Source: Chloroflexota bacterium (GTDB taxonomy: Bacteria; Chloroflexota; Dormibacteria; Aeolococcales; Aeolococcaceae). Taken from it: a stretch of DNA of 5,881 bases. Below, one piece after another: positions 1-5,881 of the stretch. The position numbers and the translations under genes are program-made. The stretch lies in contig JAQBPI010000224.1 in the NCBI GenBank assembly GCA_028287605.1, positions 1 through 5,881 on the forward strand, read 5' to 3'. The notes beneath the pieces were generated by a model. It made no database searches. It worked only from the letters and a program-made list of their open reading frames with translations, and was not told where the DNA came from. Numbering within the stretch: the stretch's first letter is position 1; each line of letters starts with the position of its first letter.

Positions 1-610
1 CCTCGCGGCGGCGGCGCATCCGCTCCTCGCGCTCGGCGCGCTCGCGCTCGGCGCGGTCCATGTCGCGCTCCATGCGATCGCGGCGCGCGATGACGGTGGC
101 GCCGACGGCGGCGGCGAGGAGGAGGACCCCGACCCCCTCGAAGGGCAGCGCGTAGCTGCTCAGCAGCACCCGTCCCAGGGTGGCGGCGGTGCCGTGGTCG
201 AGCAGCTCCGACGGATAGGGACCGGTCTCCCAGTCACCGCGGCTGGTGGCGGCGACGCCGATGAGCAGTGCGGAGAACCCGGCGGCGACGCCGAGGGCGA
301 GCGGCCAGCGTTTCAGCACCGCGCTGAGCATCGGGCGCCGCGGCGCCTCGGCGTCGTCGCCGGGCCCGGCCGGGTCGGTGGTCAGCACCATCCCGGTGAG
401 CACCACCGCGGGCACCACCCCGGTGAAGACCAGCACCGCGAGCCCGGCCACCAGGTCGGCGCCGATCACCAGCAGCAGCAGGCCCAGGCCGAGGCCGAAG
501 CCGGCGAAGGCGAGCACGGCGCTGCGCATGTCCTTCACCGTCACCACGGCGATGGCGCCGGCCAGGGACGCGGCGGCGCCGAGGTAGAACAGGGGACCGT
601 TCACGCTCAC
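1..610 (-). CDS. nuoJ: NuoJ-like NADH-quinone oxidoreductase membrane subunit (3' end outside window)
   Basis: Membrane subunit of respiratory complex I, part of the proton-pumping arm that works with NuoA, K and H. The 203 visible residues show five hydrophobic stretches at about 7-24, 30-50, 53-77, 103-122 and 143-175, the NuoJ topology. Best family match is the last helix, where a Gly-Arg-Val-Leu-Leu stretch leads into YALPFEGVGVLLLAAAVGA and then Arg-Arg, as in NuoJ proteins. The third helix keeps a Phe-Thr-Gly in the place of the family's VYxGAI, so the protein is divergent. After residue 176 comes an unusually long charged tail rich in Arg, Glu and Met (MERDMDRAERERAERE), still open at the window edge. 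The GTG start at 608-610 follows a GGGGATGAG purine stretch and lies 4 bases after the upstream stop, suggesting translational coupling. A GTG two codons later is an alternative. Function is inferred from family resemblance and from the NuoA-like neighbour. Confidence 0.75.
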   Translation of the reverse strand, partial: MSVNGPLFYLGAAASLAGAIAVVTVKDMRSAVLAFAGFGLGLGLLLLVIGADLVAGLAVLVFTGVVPAVVLTGMVLTTDPAGPGDDAEAPRRPMLSAVLKRWPLALGVAAGFSALLIGVAATSRGDWETGPYPSELLDHGTAATLGRVLLSSYALPFEGVGVLLLAAAVGATVIARRDRMERDMDRAERERAEREERMRRRRE

Positions 611-614
611 CGGC

Positions 615-917
615 TCATCCCCAGCCGCGAGAGCCGGCGCGGGCCACGTAGAGGGCGGCGGCGCCGAGCAGGGCGGCGAAGAGGATCATCTCCGCCACCG
701 TGTAGCCGTGGTCCAGTCCCCCCAGCGCGACCGCGAAGGGCACCAGGCAGTAGAGGAGCACCGCCCCGAGGGTCAGCTGGAGGAGCCGGGGCAGCTCGGG
801 AACGGCTCCGCGGCCCTCCGACGCGCTGCCGCCGAGGGCGCGCGCTCCCGCCAGGAGGCCCACTGGCAGGACGATCCCCACGATGATGGCGATGGCCACG
901 GCGAAGAGGGACGGCAC
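615..917 (-). CDS. small membrane protein, degenerate NuoA-like
   Basis: A 100-residue protein with three predicted helices at about 4-28, 44-65 and 74-92. Helix 1 plus its Arg-Ala-Leu-Gly end resembles the N-terminus of complex I subunit NuoA (ND3). The C-terminus, with LVPFAV, then VAEMILF, then LYVARAGSRGWG, follows the NuoA pattern PWAV, VEMxxF, YAWRKGALEW, and the Glu of the AEM motif is kept. Two NuoA hallmarks are missing: the SPYECG motif with its conserved Cys in the loop after helix 1, and the acidic FDxE motif of helix 2. The protein is also about 15-20 residues shorter than usual. Position directly before nuoJ, with a 4-base gap, supports membership of a nuo cluster. The GTG start at 915-917 has no Shine-Dalgarno sequence but lies 8 bases after a TATACT box, suggesting leaderless translation. 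It could be an unrelated small membrane protein; the NuoA assignment is a moderate inference. Confidence 0.55.
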   Translation of the reverse strand: MPSLFAVAIAIIVGIVLPVGLLAGARALGGSASEGRGAVPELPRLLQLTLGAVLLYCLVPFAVALGGLDHGYTVAEMILFAALLGAAALYVARAGSRGWG

Positions 918-925
918 GGCGCGCC

Positions 926-931
926 AGTATA
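926..931 (-). promoter_or_regulatory. putative -10 box (TATACT) for the NuoA-like/nuoJ genes
   Basis: TATACT on the minus strand matches the sigma-70-type -10 consensus at 5 of 6 positions and stands out in this GC-rich sequence. It lies in the 42-base gap after the stop of the three-helix membrane protein, with 8 bases between it and the GTG at 917. A start of transcription 6-8 bases downstream would put GTG at or within about 2 bases of the mRNA 5' end. No convincing -35 hexamer is visible at 16-19 bases upstream. Confidence 0.45.
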
Positions 932-959
932 GAGTGCCCCGCGTGCGGCCACCTGACGA

Positions 960-1370
960 TCAGACCGCGTCGTCCTCCTCGAGGGGGGGCAGGGCACGGA
1001 CCCGCGACCCCGAAGCGGCGGGCGGCGCCTCGAAGAAGAGCACCAGCGAGGTCCCCGCGACGGCCAGGAGCAGCCCCACCAGGGTCACCGGGGTCACGCG
1101 CAGTCCGAGCACGGGGATGCCCACCCCCGCGTCCCAGGGGCCGGGCACCTGGCGGGCGGCCTGGTCCTTCCCCAGCCGGCTGACTGCGTCGGCGCCGGGG
1201 AAGCTCCGCTGCCCCACCACCCCCAGGACCACCAGCAGGCAGCCGGTGGCGCAGACCAGCCAGAGCCGGTTGCCCGGGCGCAGCCCTGCCGTCACGGCGT
1301 AGGCCCCCCCGGTGCAGGCGAGCGCCACAGCGAGGGTGCCGATGACGATCTCGGCCACGCTCGGTTGCAT
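960..1370 (-). CDS. hypothetical three-helix membrane protein
   Basis: I do not recognise this 136-residue protein. It has three hydrophobic stretches at about 5-29, 36-54 and 91-113. A soluble loop of about 35 residues (55-90) separates helices 2 and 3; it contains Arg, Lys and Asp residues and a Gly-Pro-Trp-Asp motif. The C-terminal tail after about residue 114 is Pro- and Ala-rich and ends in acidic residues (LPPLEEDDAV). No catalytic motif or metal-binding set is visible; the two Cys (19 and 40) lie within helices. It sits between mnmA (23-base gap) and the NuoA-like gene (42-base gap), so it could be an accessory membrane protein of the nuo cluster, but this rests on position only. The ATG at 1368-1370 has no good Shine-Dalgarno sequence. 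A TAGGCT hexamer 7 bases upstream would make the transcript leaderless. The reading frame is well supported by hydrophobicity; the function is unknown. Confidence 0.7.
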   Translation of the reverse strand: MQPSVAEIVIGTLAVALACTGGAYAVTAGLRPGNRLWLVCATGCLLVVLGVVGQRSFPGADAVSRLGKDQAARQVPGPWDAGVGIPVLGLRVTPVTLVGLLLAVAGTSLVLFFEAPPAASGSRVRALPPLEEDDAV

Positions 1371-1377
1371 CGGCGGA

Positions 1378-1383
1378 AGCCTA
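1378..1383 (-). promoter_or_regulatory. possible -10 box (TAGGCT) before the three-helix membrane protein
   Basis: TAGGCT fits TANNNT, the minimal -10 pattern common in GC-rich bacteria, and lies 7 bases from the ATG at 1370, which lacks a Shine-Dalgarno sequence. That spacing would give a leaderless mRNA starting at the ATG. The match to TATAAT is weak (3-4 positions), no -35 is seen, and support comes mainly from the same arrangement before two other genes here. Confidence 0.3.
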
Positions 1384-1393
1384 CAGGAGCGCG

Positions 1394-2575
1394 TCAGCGC
1401 TCAGAGCCAGAGCCAGAGCCAGAGCCGGAGATCGTCCCTCCGCCGAGAACCTCGTCGCGCCGGTAGAGCACCACCGGCTGGCCCGCGGCGACCTGGGCGG
1501 CGGGCGGGTCGAGGCGGAGCCGCAGGCCGGATGCGGTCGCCTCCTCGACCCGAACCGGGTGGGCCTGGCCGTGGGCGCGCAGCTGAGCGGTGCATCCCTC
1601 CTCCCCCACCGGCGGCGGCGCCCCCACCCAGGAGCACGCCGCAGCCACCACGGTGTCGCGCAGCAGCGCGTCCCGGGGGCCGACCACCACGGTGTTGCGG
1701 GCGGCGTCGAGGGCGATCACGTGCAGCGGCGTGGCGTCGGCACGGCGGGGCGCGACCCCCAGCCCAGAGCGCTGGCCCACCGTGTAGAAGGGCAGGCCGC
1801 GGTGCTCACCGACGGTGCTCCCGTCGAGGTCGACGATCGGCCCGGGCTGGAAGCGGCCGGCCAGCCGCCGCTCCAGCTCCTCGCGGATGCCGCCGTCGAC
1901 GAAGCACAGCTCCTGGGAGTCGGGCTTGGCGGCGACCCCCAGGCCGAGGCGGCTCGCCTGCTCGCGCACCGCCTGCTTGCTGGCGCTCGCGCCCACCGGG
2001 AAGACCGCGTGCGCCAGCCGGTCCTGGCCCAGCTGGTAGAGGGTGTAGGCCTGGTCCTTGCGCGGATCGGCGCCCCGGTGCAGGGTCCAGGCGCCACCGC
2101 GGCGGCCGACGCGGGCGTAGTGGCCGGTGGCGAGGTGGCCGGCGCCGAGGGCGAGGGCACGCTCGAGGAGCACCCCGAACTTCACCCGCTGGTTGCAGCG
2201 CACGCACGGGTTGGGGGTGCGCCCGGCCGCGTACTCGGCCTCGAAGTCGGCGATCACCGCCGCCTCGAACTCCTCCTCGAGGTTCCACACGTAGTGGGGG
2301 ATGCCGAGGCGGGCGGCGGTGCGGCGGGCGTCGGTGACGGCGTCGACGCCACAGCAGCCGCGATCACGGGTGACCTCGGCGCGGCGCGGCCACATCGCCA
2401 GGGTGATGCCCACCACGTCCAGGCCGCGGGCCACGCAGCGGGCGGCGGCGACCCCGGAGTCGACTCCGCCGGACATCGCCACCGCGACGGTGGCGCGGTC
2501 GGGGACCAGGTCGAGCGGGTCGTCGGGGAGCACCGGGCTGGCGACCGCCGGCGGGTGAGGGCCGGCCTGGCTCAT
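1394..2575 (-). CDS. mnmA: tRNA-specific 2-thiouridylase MnmA
   Basis: MnmA adenylates and then thiolates U34 in tRNAs for Lys, Glu and Gln, giving 2-thiouridine; sulfur arrives as an enzyme persulfide. The 393 residues contain the expected parts in order: the PP-loop ATP site SGGVDS at 35-40; NPCVRCN at 122-128, whose Cys124 is one catalytic cysteine; ATGHYA at 149-154; KDQAYTLY at 173-180; SQELCF at 220-225, whose Cys224 is the persulfide cysteine; and [18 protein letters not shown] in the central domain at 256-273, followed by the C-terminal beta-barrel domain. The ATG at 2573-2575 overlaps the stop of the NIL gene as ATGA, so coupling is likely. An in-frame ATG 51 bases upstream would extend the protein into the NIL gene and is not preferred. 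The N-terminus has about 27 extra residues before the PP-loop domain. The protein ends with a (Gly-Ser) repeat after the usual GGGxI end. Length and both cysteines indicate an intact enzyme. Confidence 0.95.
   Translation of the reverse strand: MSQAGPHPPAVASPVLPDDPLDLVPDRATVAVAMSGGVDSGVAAARCVARGLDVVGITLAMWPRRAEVTRDRGCCGVDAVTDARRTAARLGIPHYVWNLEEEFEAAVIADFEAEYAAGRTPNPCVRCNQRVKFGVLLERALALGAGHLATGHYARVGRRGGAWTLHRGADPRKDQAYTLYQLGQDRLAHAVFPVGASASKQAVREQASRLGLGVAAKPDSQELCFVDGGIREELERRLAGRFQPGPIVDLDGSTVGEHRGLPFYTVGQRSGLGVAPRRADATPLHVIALDAARNTVVVGPRDALLRDTVVAAACSWVGAPPPVGEEGCTAQLRAHGQAHPVRVEEATASGLRLRLDPPAAQVAAGQPVVLYRRDEVLGGGTISGSGSGSGSER
1403..1426. repeat. hexanucleotide microsatellite, four perfect AGAGCC units
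   Basis: Four perfect tandem copies of AGAGCC (plus strand; GGCTCT in the coding sense) lie inside the last codons of mnmA and encode Gly-Ser repeats just before the terminal Glu-Arg. Because the unit is 6 bases, gain or loss of copies keeps the reading frame and only changes tail length. The repeat lies after the conserved end of the MnmA fold. Confidence 0.9.
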
Positions 2576-2811
2576 GTGGCCAGCTCGCCCTCCACCGGGT
2601 CCACGCGGACGCCGAGCTCCGAGCACCAGCCGAGTGCGCGCTCGACGTCGTCCGGCTCGCCCTCGACCTCGAGCACCACCCAGCCCTCGTCGCGGGTGAC
2701 GTCGGCGCGGCGGATGTTCGTGACCACGGCGAAGCGGCTGCCCAGCTGATGGATCACGGGCTCGGTCACCAGCCGAGGGCTGAAGGTGAGCCGGACCCGT
2801 CGTCGCGCCAT
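2572..2811 (-). CDS. stand-alone NIL-domain protein
   Basis: A 79-residue protein consisting of one NIL domain. This ferredoxin-like fold is known as the C-terminal ligand-sensing domain of the methionine importer ATPase MetN, and fused to 4Fe-4S ferredoxins in proteins of archaeal homocysteine synthesis. Visible family features are an N-terminal strand VRLTF (6-10), a helix with [11 protein letters not shown] (17-27), [10 protein letters not shown] (29-38), a strand WVVLEVEGE (44-52), a helix with [13 protein letters not shown] (55-67) and the final strand VRVDPVEG (68-75). There are no iron-sulfur Cys motifs; the single Cys is at 63. The ATG at 2809-2811 comes 8 bases after the stop of the sulfur-carrier gene, with GGGAG directly against the ATG, so re-initiation after the upstream gene is likely. 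The 3' end overlaps mnmA by ATGA. The neighbours suggest a part in sulfur amino-acid sensing or transfer; its exact job is unknown. Confidence 0.8.
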   Translation of the reverse strand: MARRRVRLTFSPRLVTEPVIHQLGSRFAVVTNIRRADVTRDEGWVVLEVEGEPDDVERALGWCSELGVRVDPVEGELAT

Positions 2812-2819
2812 CTCCCGGC

Positions 2820-3110
2820 CTAGCCGGCCGAGGCGAGCCCCCCGGCGACAGCGGGAACGATCGAGAGGTCGTCGTTCTCGCCGACCGGGGTGTCGAGGCC
2901 CTGCCCGAAGCGGATGTCCGCGTCGTTGAGGTAGATGTTGATGAACTGCCGCAGCTGGCCCTCGGGGCCGTAGAGACGATCGTTGAACCCCGGGTAGCGG
3001 GCGTCGAGGTCGCGCAGCACCTCGGACACGGTGCCGCCGTCGACCTCGACCTCGGGCTTGCCGTCGGTGAGCCGGCGAAGCGGCCCGGGGACGCGGATGG
3101 TGACTGCCAT
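2820..3110 (-). CDS. MoaD/ThiS-family sulfur carrier, CysO-like
   Basis: A 96-residue ubiquitin-fold sulfur carrier. Members are activated at a C-terminal Gly-Gly, converted to a thiocarboxylate, and donate sulfur for molybdopterin, thiamin, cysteine or homocysteine synthesis. The body resembles actinobacterial Cys[16 protein letters not shown] (3-17), a helix with [19 protein letters not shown] (28-46), [13 protein letters not shown] (56-68) and SIVPAVAGG (83-91). Unlike CysO, which ends at Gly-Gly, five residues (LASAG) follow, so the diglycine is not free unless the tail is removed. The two Gly codons are GGG GGG. ATG at 3108-3110 is preceded by AGGAGG at 3123-3128 (12-base spacing), and a TATACT box lies further upstream. 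Order is threonine synthase, this gene, NIL protein, mnmA. No JAMM protease, E1-like activator or cysM lies in the window. The protein could also serve molybdopterin synthesis, but resemblance and context favour amino-acid sulfur metabolism. Confidence 0.88.
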   Translation of the reverse strand: MAVTIRVPGPLRRLTDGKPEVEVDGGTVSEVLRDLDARYPGFNDRLYGPEGQLRQFINIYLNDADIRFGQGLDTPVGENDDLSIVPAVAGGLASAG

Positions 3111-3122
3111 GTGTCGTGCTGA

Positions 3123-3128
3123 CCTCCT
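3123..3128 (-). promoter_or_regulatory. ribosome binding site AGGAGG of the sulfur-carrier gene
   Basis: AGGAGG on the minus strand is a full Shine-Dalgarno match, the strongest in the window. Its 12-base distance to the ATG at 3110 is a little long. It fixes that start and implies that the carrier can be translated independently of the upstream threonine synthase gene. Confidence 0.75.
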
Positions 3129-3150
3129 GCGGCGGGAACCGAACCGCCAC
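3129..3150 (-). other. small inverted repeat in the sulfur-carrier leader
   Basis: On the minus strand GTGGCGG and CCGCCGC can pair over 7 positions, one of them G-U, around an 8-base loop TTCGGTTC. It lies directly before the AGGAGG site, so in a read-through transcript from the threonine synthase gene it could influence access to that site. If the TATACT box is used, transcription would begin inside the repeat and the stem would not form fully. No U-run follows, so it is not a standard terminator. Confidence 0.35.
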
Positions 3151-3152
3151 TG

Positions 3153-3158
3153 AGTATA
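3153..3158 (-). promoter_or_regulatory. putative -10 box (TATACT) for the sulfur carrier-NIL-mnmA genes
   Basis: TATACT on the minus strand matches 5 of 6 consensus -10 positions and lies in the 77-base gap after the threonine synthase stop. A start about 7 bases downstream would give a leader of about 36 bases including the AGGAGG site. No good -35 hexamer is seen at 16-18 bases upstream (CCTCCC region). It suggests separate expression of the downstream three genes, possibly on top of read-through. Confidence 0.4.
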
Positions 3159-3187
3159 CCGGCGCCTGTTTGCCCGGGAGGTTGCGC

Positions 3188-4486
<1,299 letters not shown>

Positions 4487-4495
4487 GGCCCGATC

Positions 4496-4501
4496 AGTCT
4501 A
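4496..4501 (-). promoter_or_regulatory. putative -10 box (TAGACT) for threonine synthase
   Basis: TAGACT on the minus strand matches 4 of 6 -10 consensus positions. It lies within the 40-base gap between the Nudix gene stop and the TTG start, with 9 bases between it and TTG, so the mRNA would begin only about 1-3 bases before the start codon. No clear -35 is visible at the normal spacing. Confidence 0.4.
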
Positions 4502-4526
4502 GCAGGGGGCCTCGTTCCGCCCTGTC

Positions 4527-5222
4527 CTACGGGGCCGGCTCGAGCTCCACCACCAGCGGGCTGCGCTCGGCACGGTCGGGAGCCCCGGCGACGAGGTCGT
4601 CGTAGGCGAGCTGCGACCACGACTCCATGTTCTGGTAATGGCGGCGCATCGCCTCCAGGCCGAGCACCTCGCCCTCGAGCTTCTCGGTCTCGCGCACCGT
4701 CACCCTGCCCGCGCGGGGCTCGACCAGGAAGACCAGGCCGAGGTGCACCTGCGAGACCGGGGTGGTGTCGTCGTTGAGCAGCGCCACCAGCCGGGCGGTG
4801 GCGGGGCTGGGGCAGCAGACCTCCTCCCGCCACTCGCGGCGCAGGCCGCCGATCACCGGGTCGCCGGCGACGCCGTCGCCCGGGTTGATATGGCCGCCGG
4901 CGCCGAGTGAGTAGAGGTTGTGGAGCCGGCGCTCGGTGGAGTGGTGGAGCCGCCGGGTGAGCAGGTAGGTGCCGTCGTCGTGGCGGACGATGCAGTAGGG
5001 GATCACCTGCTGCTGGGCGGGGTCGTCCTCGACCTGCCCGCGGGGGCGGTACTGGGCGGCGGCCCGGATGGTGCGCAGCACCCGGACCAGCCCGGTGGTC
5101 ACCAGTCCGTGCCAGGCGCCGTCGGGGAAGATCGTCCGGCGGGGGATGCAGAGCACCTCCTCGCCGTGGCGCTCGCCGGTGGCGGCGATGGCACGGGTGC
5201 CGGTCCGAACCGAAGTGGCCAC
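4527..5222 (-). CDS. Nudix-superfamily hydrolase with an atypical Nudix box
   Basis: A 231-residue protein with a Nudix domain; these enzymes hydrolyse nucleoside diphosphates linked to another group, using divalent metal bound by the Nudix-box glutamates. The box region reads GGHINPGDG (109-117) followed by GGLRREWREEV (125-135). Compared with GX5EX7REUXEEXGU, Asp116 replaces the first Glu, five residues are inserted before Arg129-Glu130, and the final Gly is Cys136; the metal-ligand pattern Arg129, Glu130, Glu133, Glu134 is kept. Before it, YLLTRRLHHSTERRLHNLYSLGAGGH (86-111) is the usual strand-loop leading into the box. The N-terminal 70 residues and the C-terminal 40 are not recognised. 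GTG at 5220-5222 follows GAGAGGA at a suitable distance. An ATG further upstream is out of frame. A TAGACT box lies 31 bases upstream. The substrate cannot be told from the sequence; neighbouring threonine synthase does not define it. Confidence 0.8.
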   Translation of the reverse strand: MATSVRTGTRAIAATGERHGEEVLCIPRRTIFPDGAWHGLVTTGLVRVLRTIRAAAQYRPRGQVEDDPAQQQVIPYCIVRHDDGTYLLTRRLHHSTERRLHNLYSLGAGGHINPGDGVAGDPVIGGLRREWREEVCCPSPATARLVALLNDDTTPVSQVHLGLVFLVEPRAGRVTVRETEKLEGEVLGLEAMRRHYQNMESWSQLAYDDLVAGAPDRAERSPLVVELEPAP

Positions 5223-5253
5223 CTGTGTCCTCTCATCCCTGGCGTCGACCCCA

Positions 5254-5259
5254 AGTCTA
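5254..5259 (-). promoter_or_regulatory. putative -10 box (TAGACT) for the Nudix gene
   Basis: The same TAGACT hexamer as before threonine synthase lies in the 57-base gap before this gene. An approximate -35 candidate, CTGAGG, lies 18 bases upstream (3 of 6 matches), overlapping the stop codon of the preceding gene. Start of transcription about 7 bases downstream gives a leader of about 25 bases containing the GAGAGGA ribosome site. Confidence 0.4.
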
Positions 5260-5279
5260 CCGAGCGGAGCGATCCTCCC

Positions 5280-5881
5280 TCAGCCGCTCTCCGCCGCCCC
5301 CCGGCCGGAGCTGGTGAGCTGGAGGGCCCGGTCGATCCCCGGATCGTCCGGCACCAGGCCCGCCCCGGTGGCGCTGCCGTCGTCGAAGAAGCAGAACGAG
5401 AGGGGCACGCCTGCTGCGATCTGCACGATGCCGCAGTCGTACCGGACGCCGTTGCGGCTGCGGTGCTGGAAGTCGCCGGAGTTGAAGCCGACCTGCGAGG
5501 CGCCCCTGATGAAGCCCTTCTCGAAGGTGCCCAGCCCGTTGCCGCGCGACTGCACCACCACGAAGATGAAGGCGGGGATCTGGTCGCGCCCGTAGACGCC
5601 GACCAGCATGCCCTCGCCGTCGGCGCCGGAGTTCCGGCGCGCCTGCTGGGCGAGGGCGTCGACGGTGGCGCCGTGGATCTGGGGTAGCCCCTCGACCGAG
5701 GCCGGGGTGCTCAGCGCCGCGGCGCGGCCGCGGAGGACGAGGACCAGCACCAGCAGCAGGACGACGAGGACGACCCCCGCGACGACCAGGATGCGAGCGG
5801 TGGGCAGCGGCCTCGAGGCGGAGGGAGACGGCGCCGGCGGCGGCGACGCCGGTCCCGACGGTGCTGCCGCCGGGGCGCCGG
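5280..5881 (-). CDS. membrane-anchored protein of unknown function (N-terminus outside window)
   Basis: 199 residues up to the stop are visible; the reading frame runs open to the window edge, so the true start lies outside. Residues 1-28 are Pro, Ala and Ser rich and probably cytoplasmic. Residues 29-49 are one strong transmembrane segment made of Val and Leu, followed by Arg-Gly-Arg. The remaining 150 residues would lie outside the membrane: a helix around 71-82, a strand AFIFVVVQSRG (103-113), then Cys149 in YDCGIV and Cys163 in SFCFFDD, followed by Gly-rich TGAGLVPDD. A Cys pair spaced like this, with the second before an aromatic-acidic motif, recalls small membrane-anchored proteins common in actinobacteria; a disulfide is plausible. 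I do not recognise a named family. The low-complexity N-terminus, single helix and outer domain support a real gene. Its position before the Nudix gene may be chance, since a promoter-like box separates them. Confidence 0.75.
   Translation of the reverse strand, partial: GAPAAAPSGPASPPPAPSPSASRPLPTARILVVAGVVLVVLLLVLVLVLRGRAAALSTPASVEGLPQIHGATVDALAQQARRNSGADGEGMLVGVYGRDQIPAFIFVVVQSRGNGLGTFEKGFIRGASQVGFNSGDFQHRSRNGVRYDCGIVQIAAGVPLSFCFFDDGSATGAGLVPDDPGIDRALQLTSSGRGAAESG

Noticed and set aside
194..886. Open frame on the plus strand opposite the nuo-like genes
   Set aside because: His, Gly and Arg-rich low-complexity product; the minus-strand frames encode membrane proteins with family resemblance.
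2576..2626. Earlier in-frame ATG for mnmA
   Set aside because: It would overlap the NIL gene by over 50 bases and add Arg/Gly/Pro-rich residues. The ATGA overlap start at 2575 is more typical and leaves a complete enzyme.
1559..2749. A 396-codon open frame on the plus strand opposite mnmA and the NIL gene
   Set aside because: It is antisense to mnmA, whose motifs are complete. Its composition is dominated by Gly, Ala, Val, Asp and Glu, typical of the opposite strand of a GC-rich gene, with no recognisable domain.
2812..3150. Upstream extension of the NIL reading frame to 3150, giving a 192-residue protein
   Set aside because: The added part overlaps the sulfur-carrier gene in another frame and is Arg/Pro-rich without family resemblance. 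Only the last 79 residues are a recognisable NIL domain.
4503..4524. Possible hairpin (CAGGG with CCCTG) between the Nudix and threonine synthase genes
   Set aside because: Only five perfect pairs around a 12-base loop, no U-run, and the TAGACT box follows directly; not enough for a terminator.

Overview
This is a GC-rich bacterial segment. All nine protein-coding genes supported here lie on the minus strand and are packed tightly, with gaps of about 0-80 bases and GTG or TTG starts in several genes. GC-rich coding bias, AGGAGG-type and leaderless starts, and TANNNT-like -10 boxes fit an actinobacterium or a related GC-rich Terrabacteria lineage (for example Chloroflexota or Dormibacterota). 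The sequence alone does not settle which. No tRNA, rRNA, mobile element, CRISPR array or convincing terminator was seen.

In the direction of transcription (high to low coordinate) the window holds: the 3' part of a gene for a membrane-anchored protein with a Pro/Ala-rich N-terminus (5280-5881, cut by the window end); a Nudix-superfamily protein with an altered Nudix box (4527-5222); a zinc-ribbon threonine synthase (3188-4486); a MoaD/ThiS/CysO-type sulfur carrier (2820-3110); a stand-alone NIL-domain protein (2572-2811); the tRNA 2-thiouridylase MnmA (1394-2575); a small three-helix membrane protein of unknown function (960-1370); a degenerate NuoA-like membrane protein (615-917); and a NuoJ-like complex I subunit (1-610, cut by the window start).

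The central block suggests sulfur and amino-acid metabolism. A PLP enzyme that normally acts on O-phosphohomoserine sits beside a small protein of the kind that carries sulfur as a C-terminal thiocarboxylate. Next come a NIL domain (known from methionine transporters and from archaeal homocysteine synthesis) and a tRNA thiolase. A dedicated sulfur-transfer role for this group, perhaps homocysteine or cysteine formation, is a hypothesis. The last two genes look like the start of a divergent complex I (nuo) operon.

Regulation: a TATACT, TAGACT or TAGGCT hexamer lies just upstream of five genes. In three of them it is only 7-9 bases from the start codon, so those mRNAs may be leaderless. The most notable oddities are the five residues after the Gly-Gly of the sulfur carrier, whose two Gly codons form a G6 run from which a -1 shift would enter the NIL frame, and the loss of the usual ND3-loop motifs in the NuoA-like protein.
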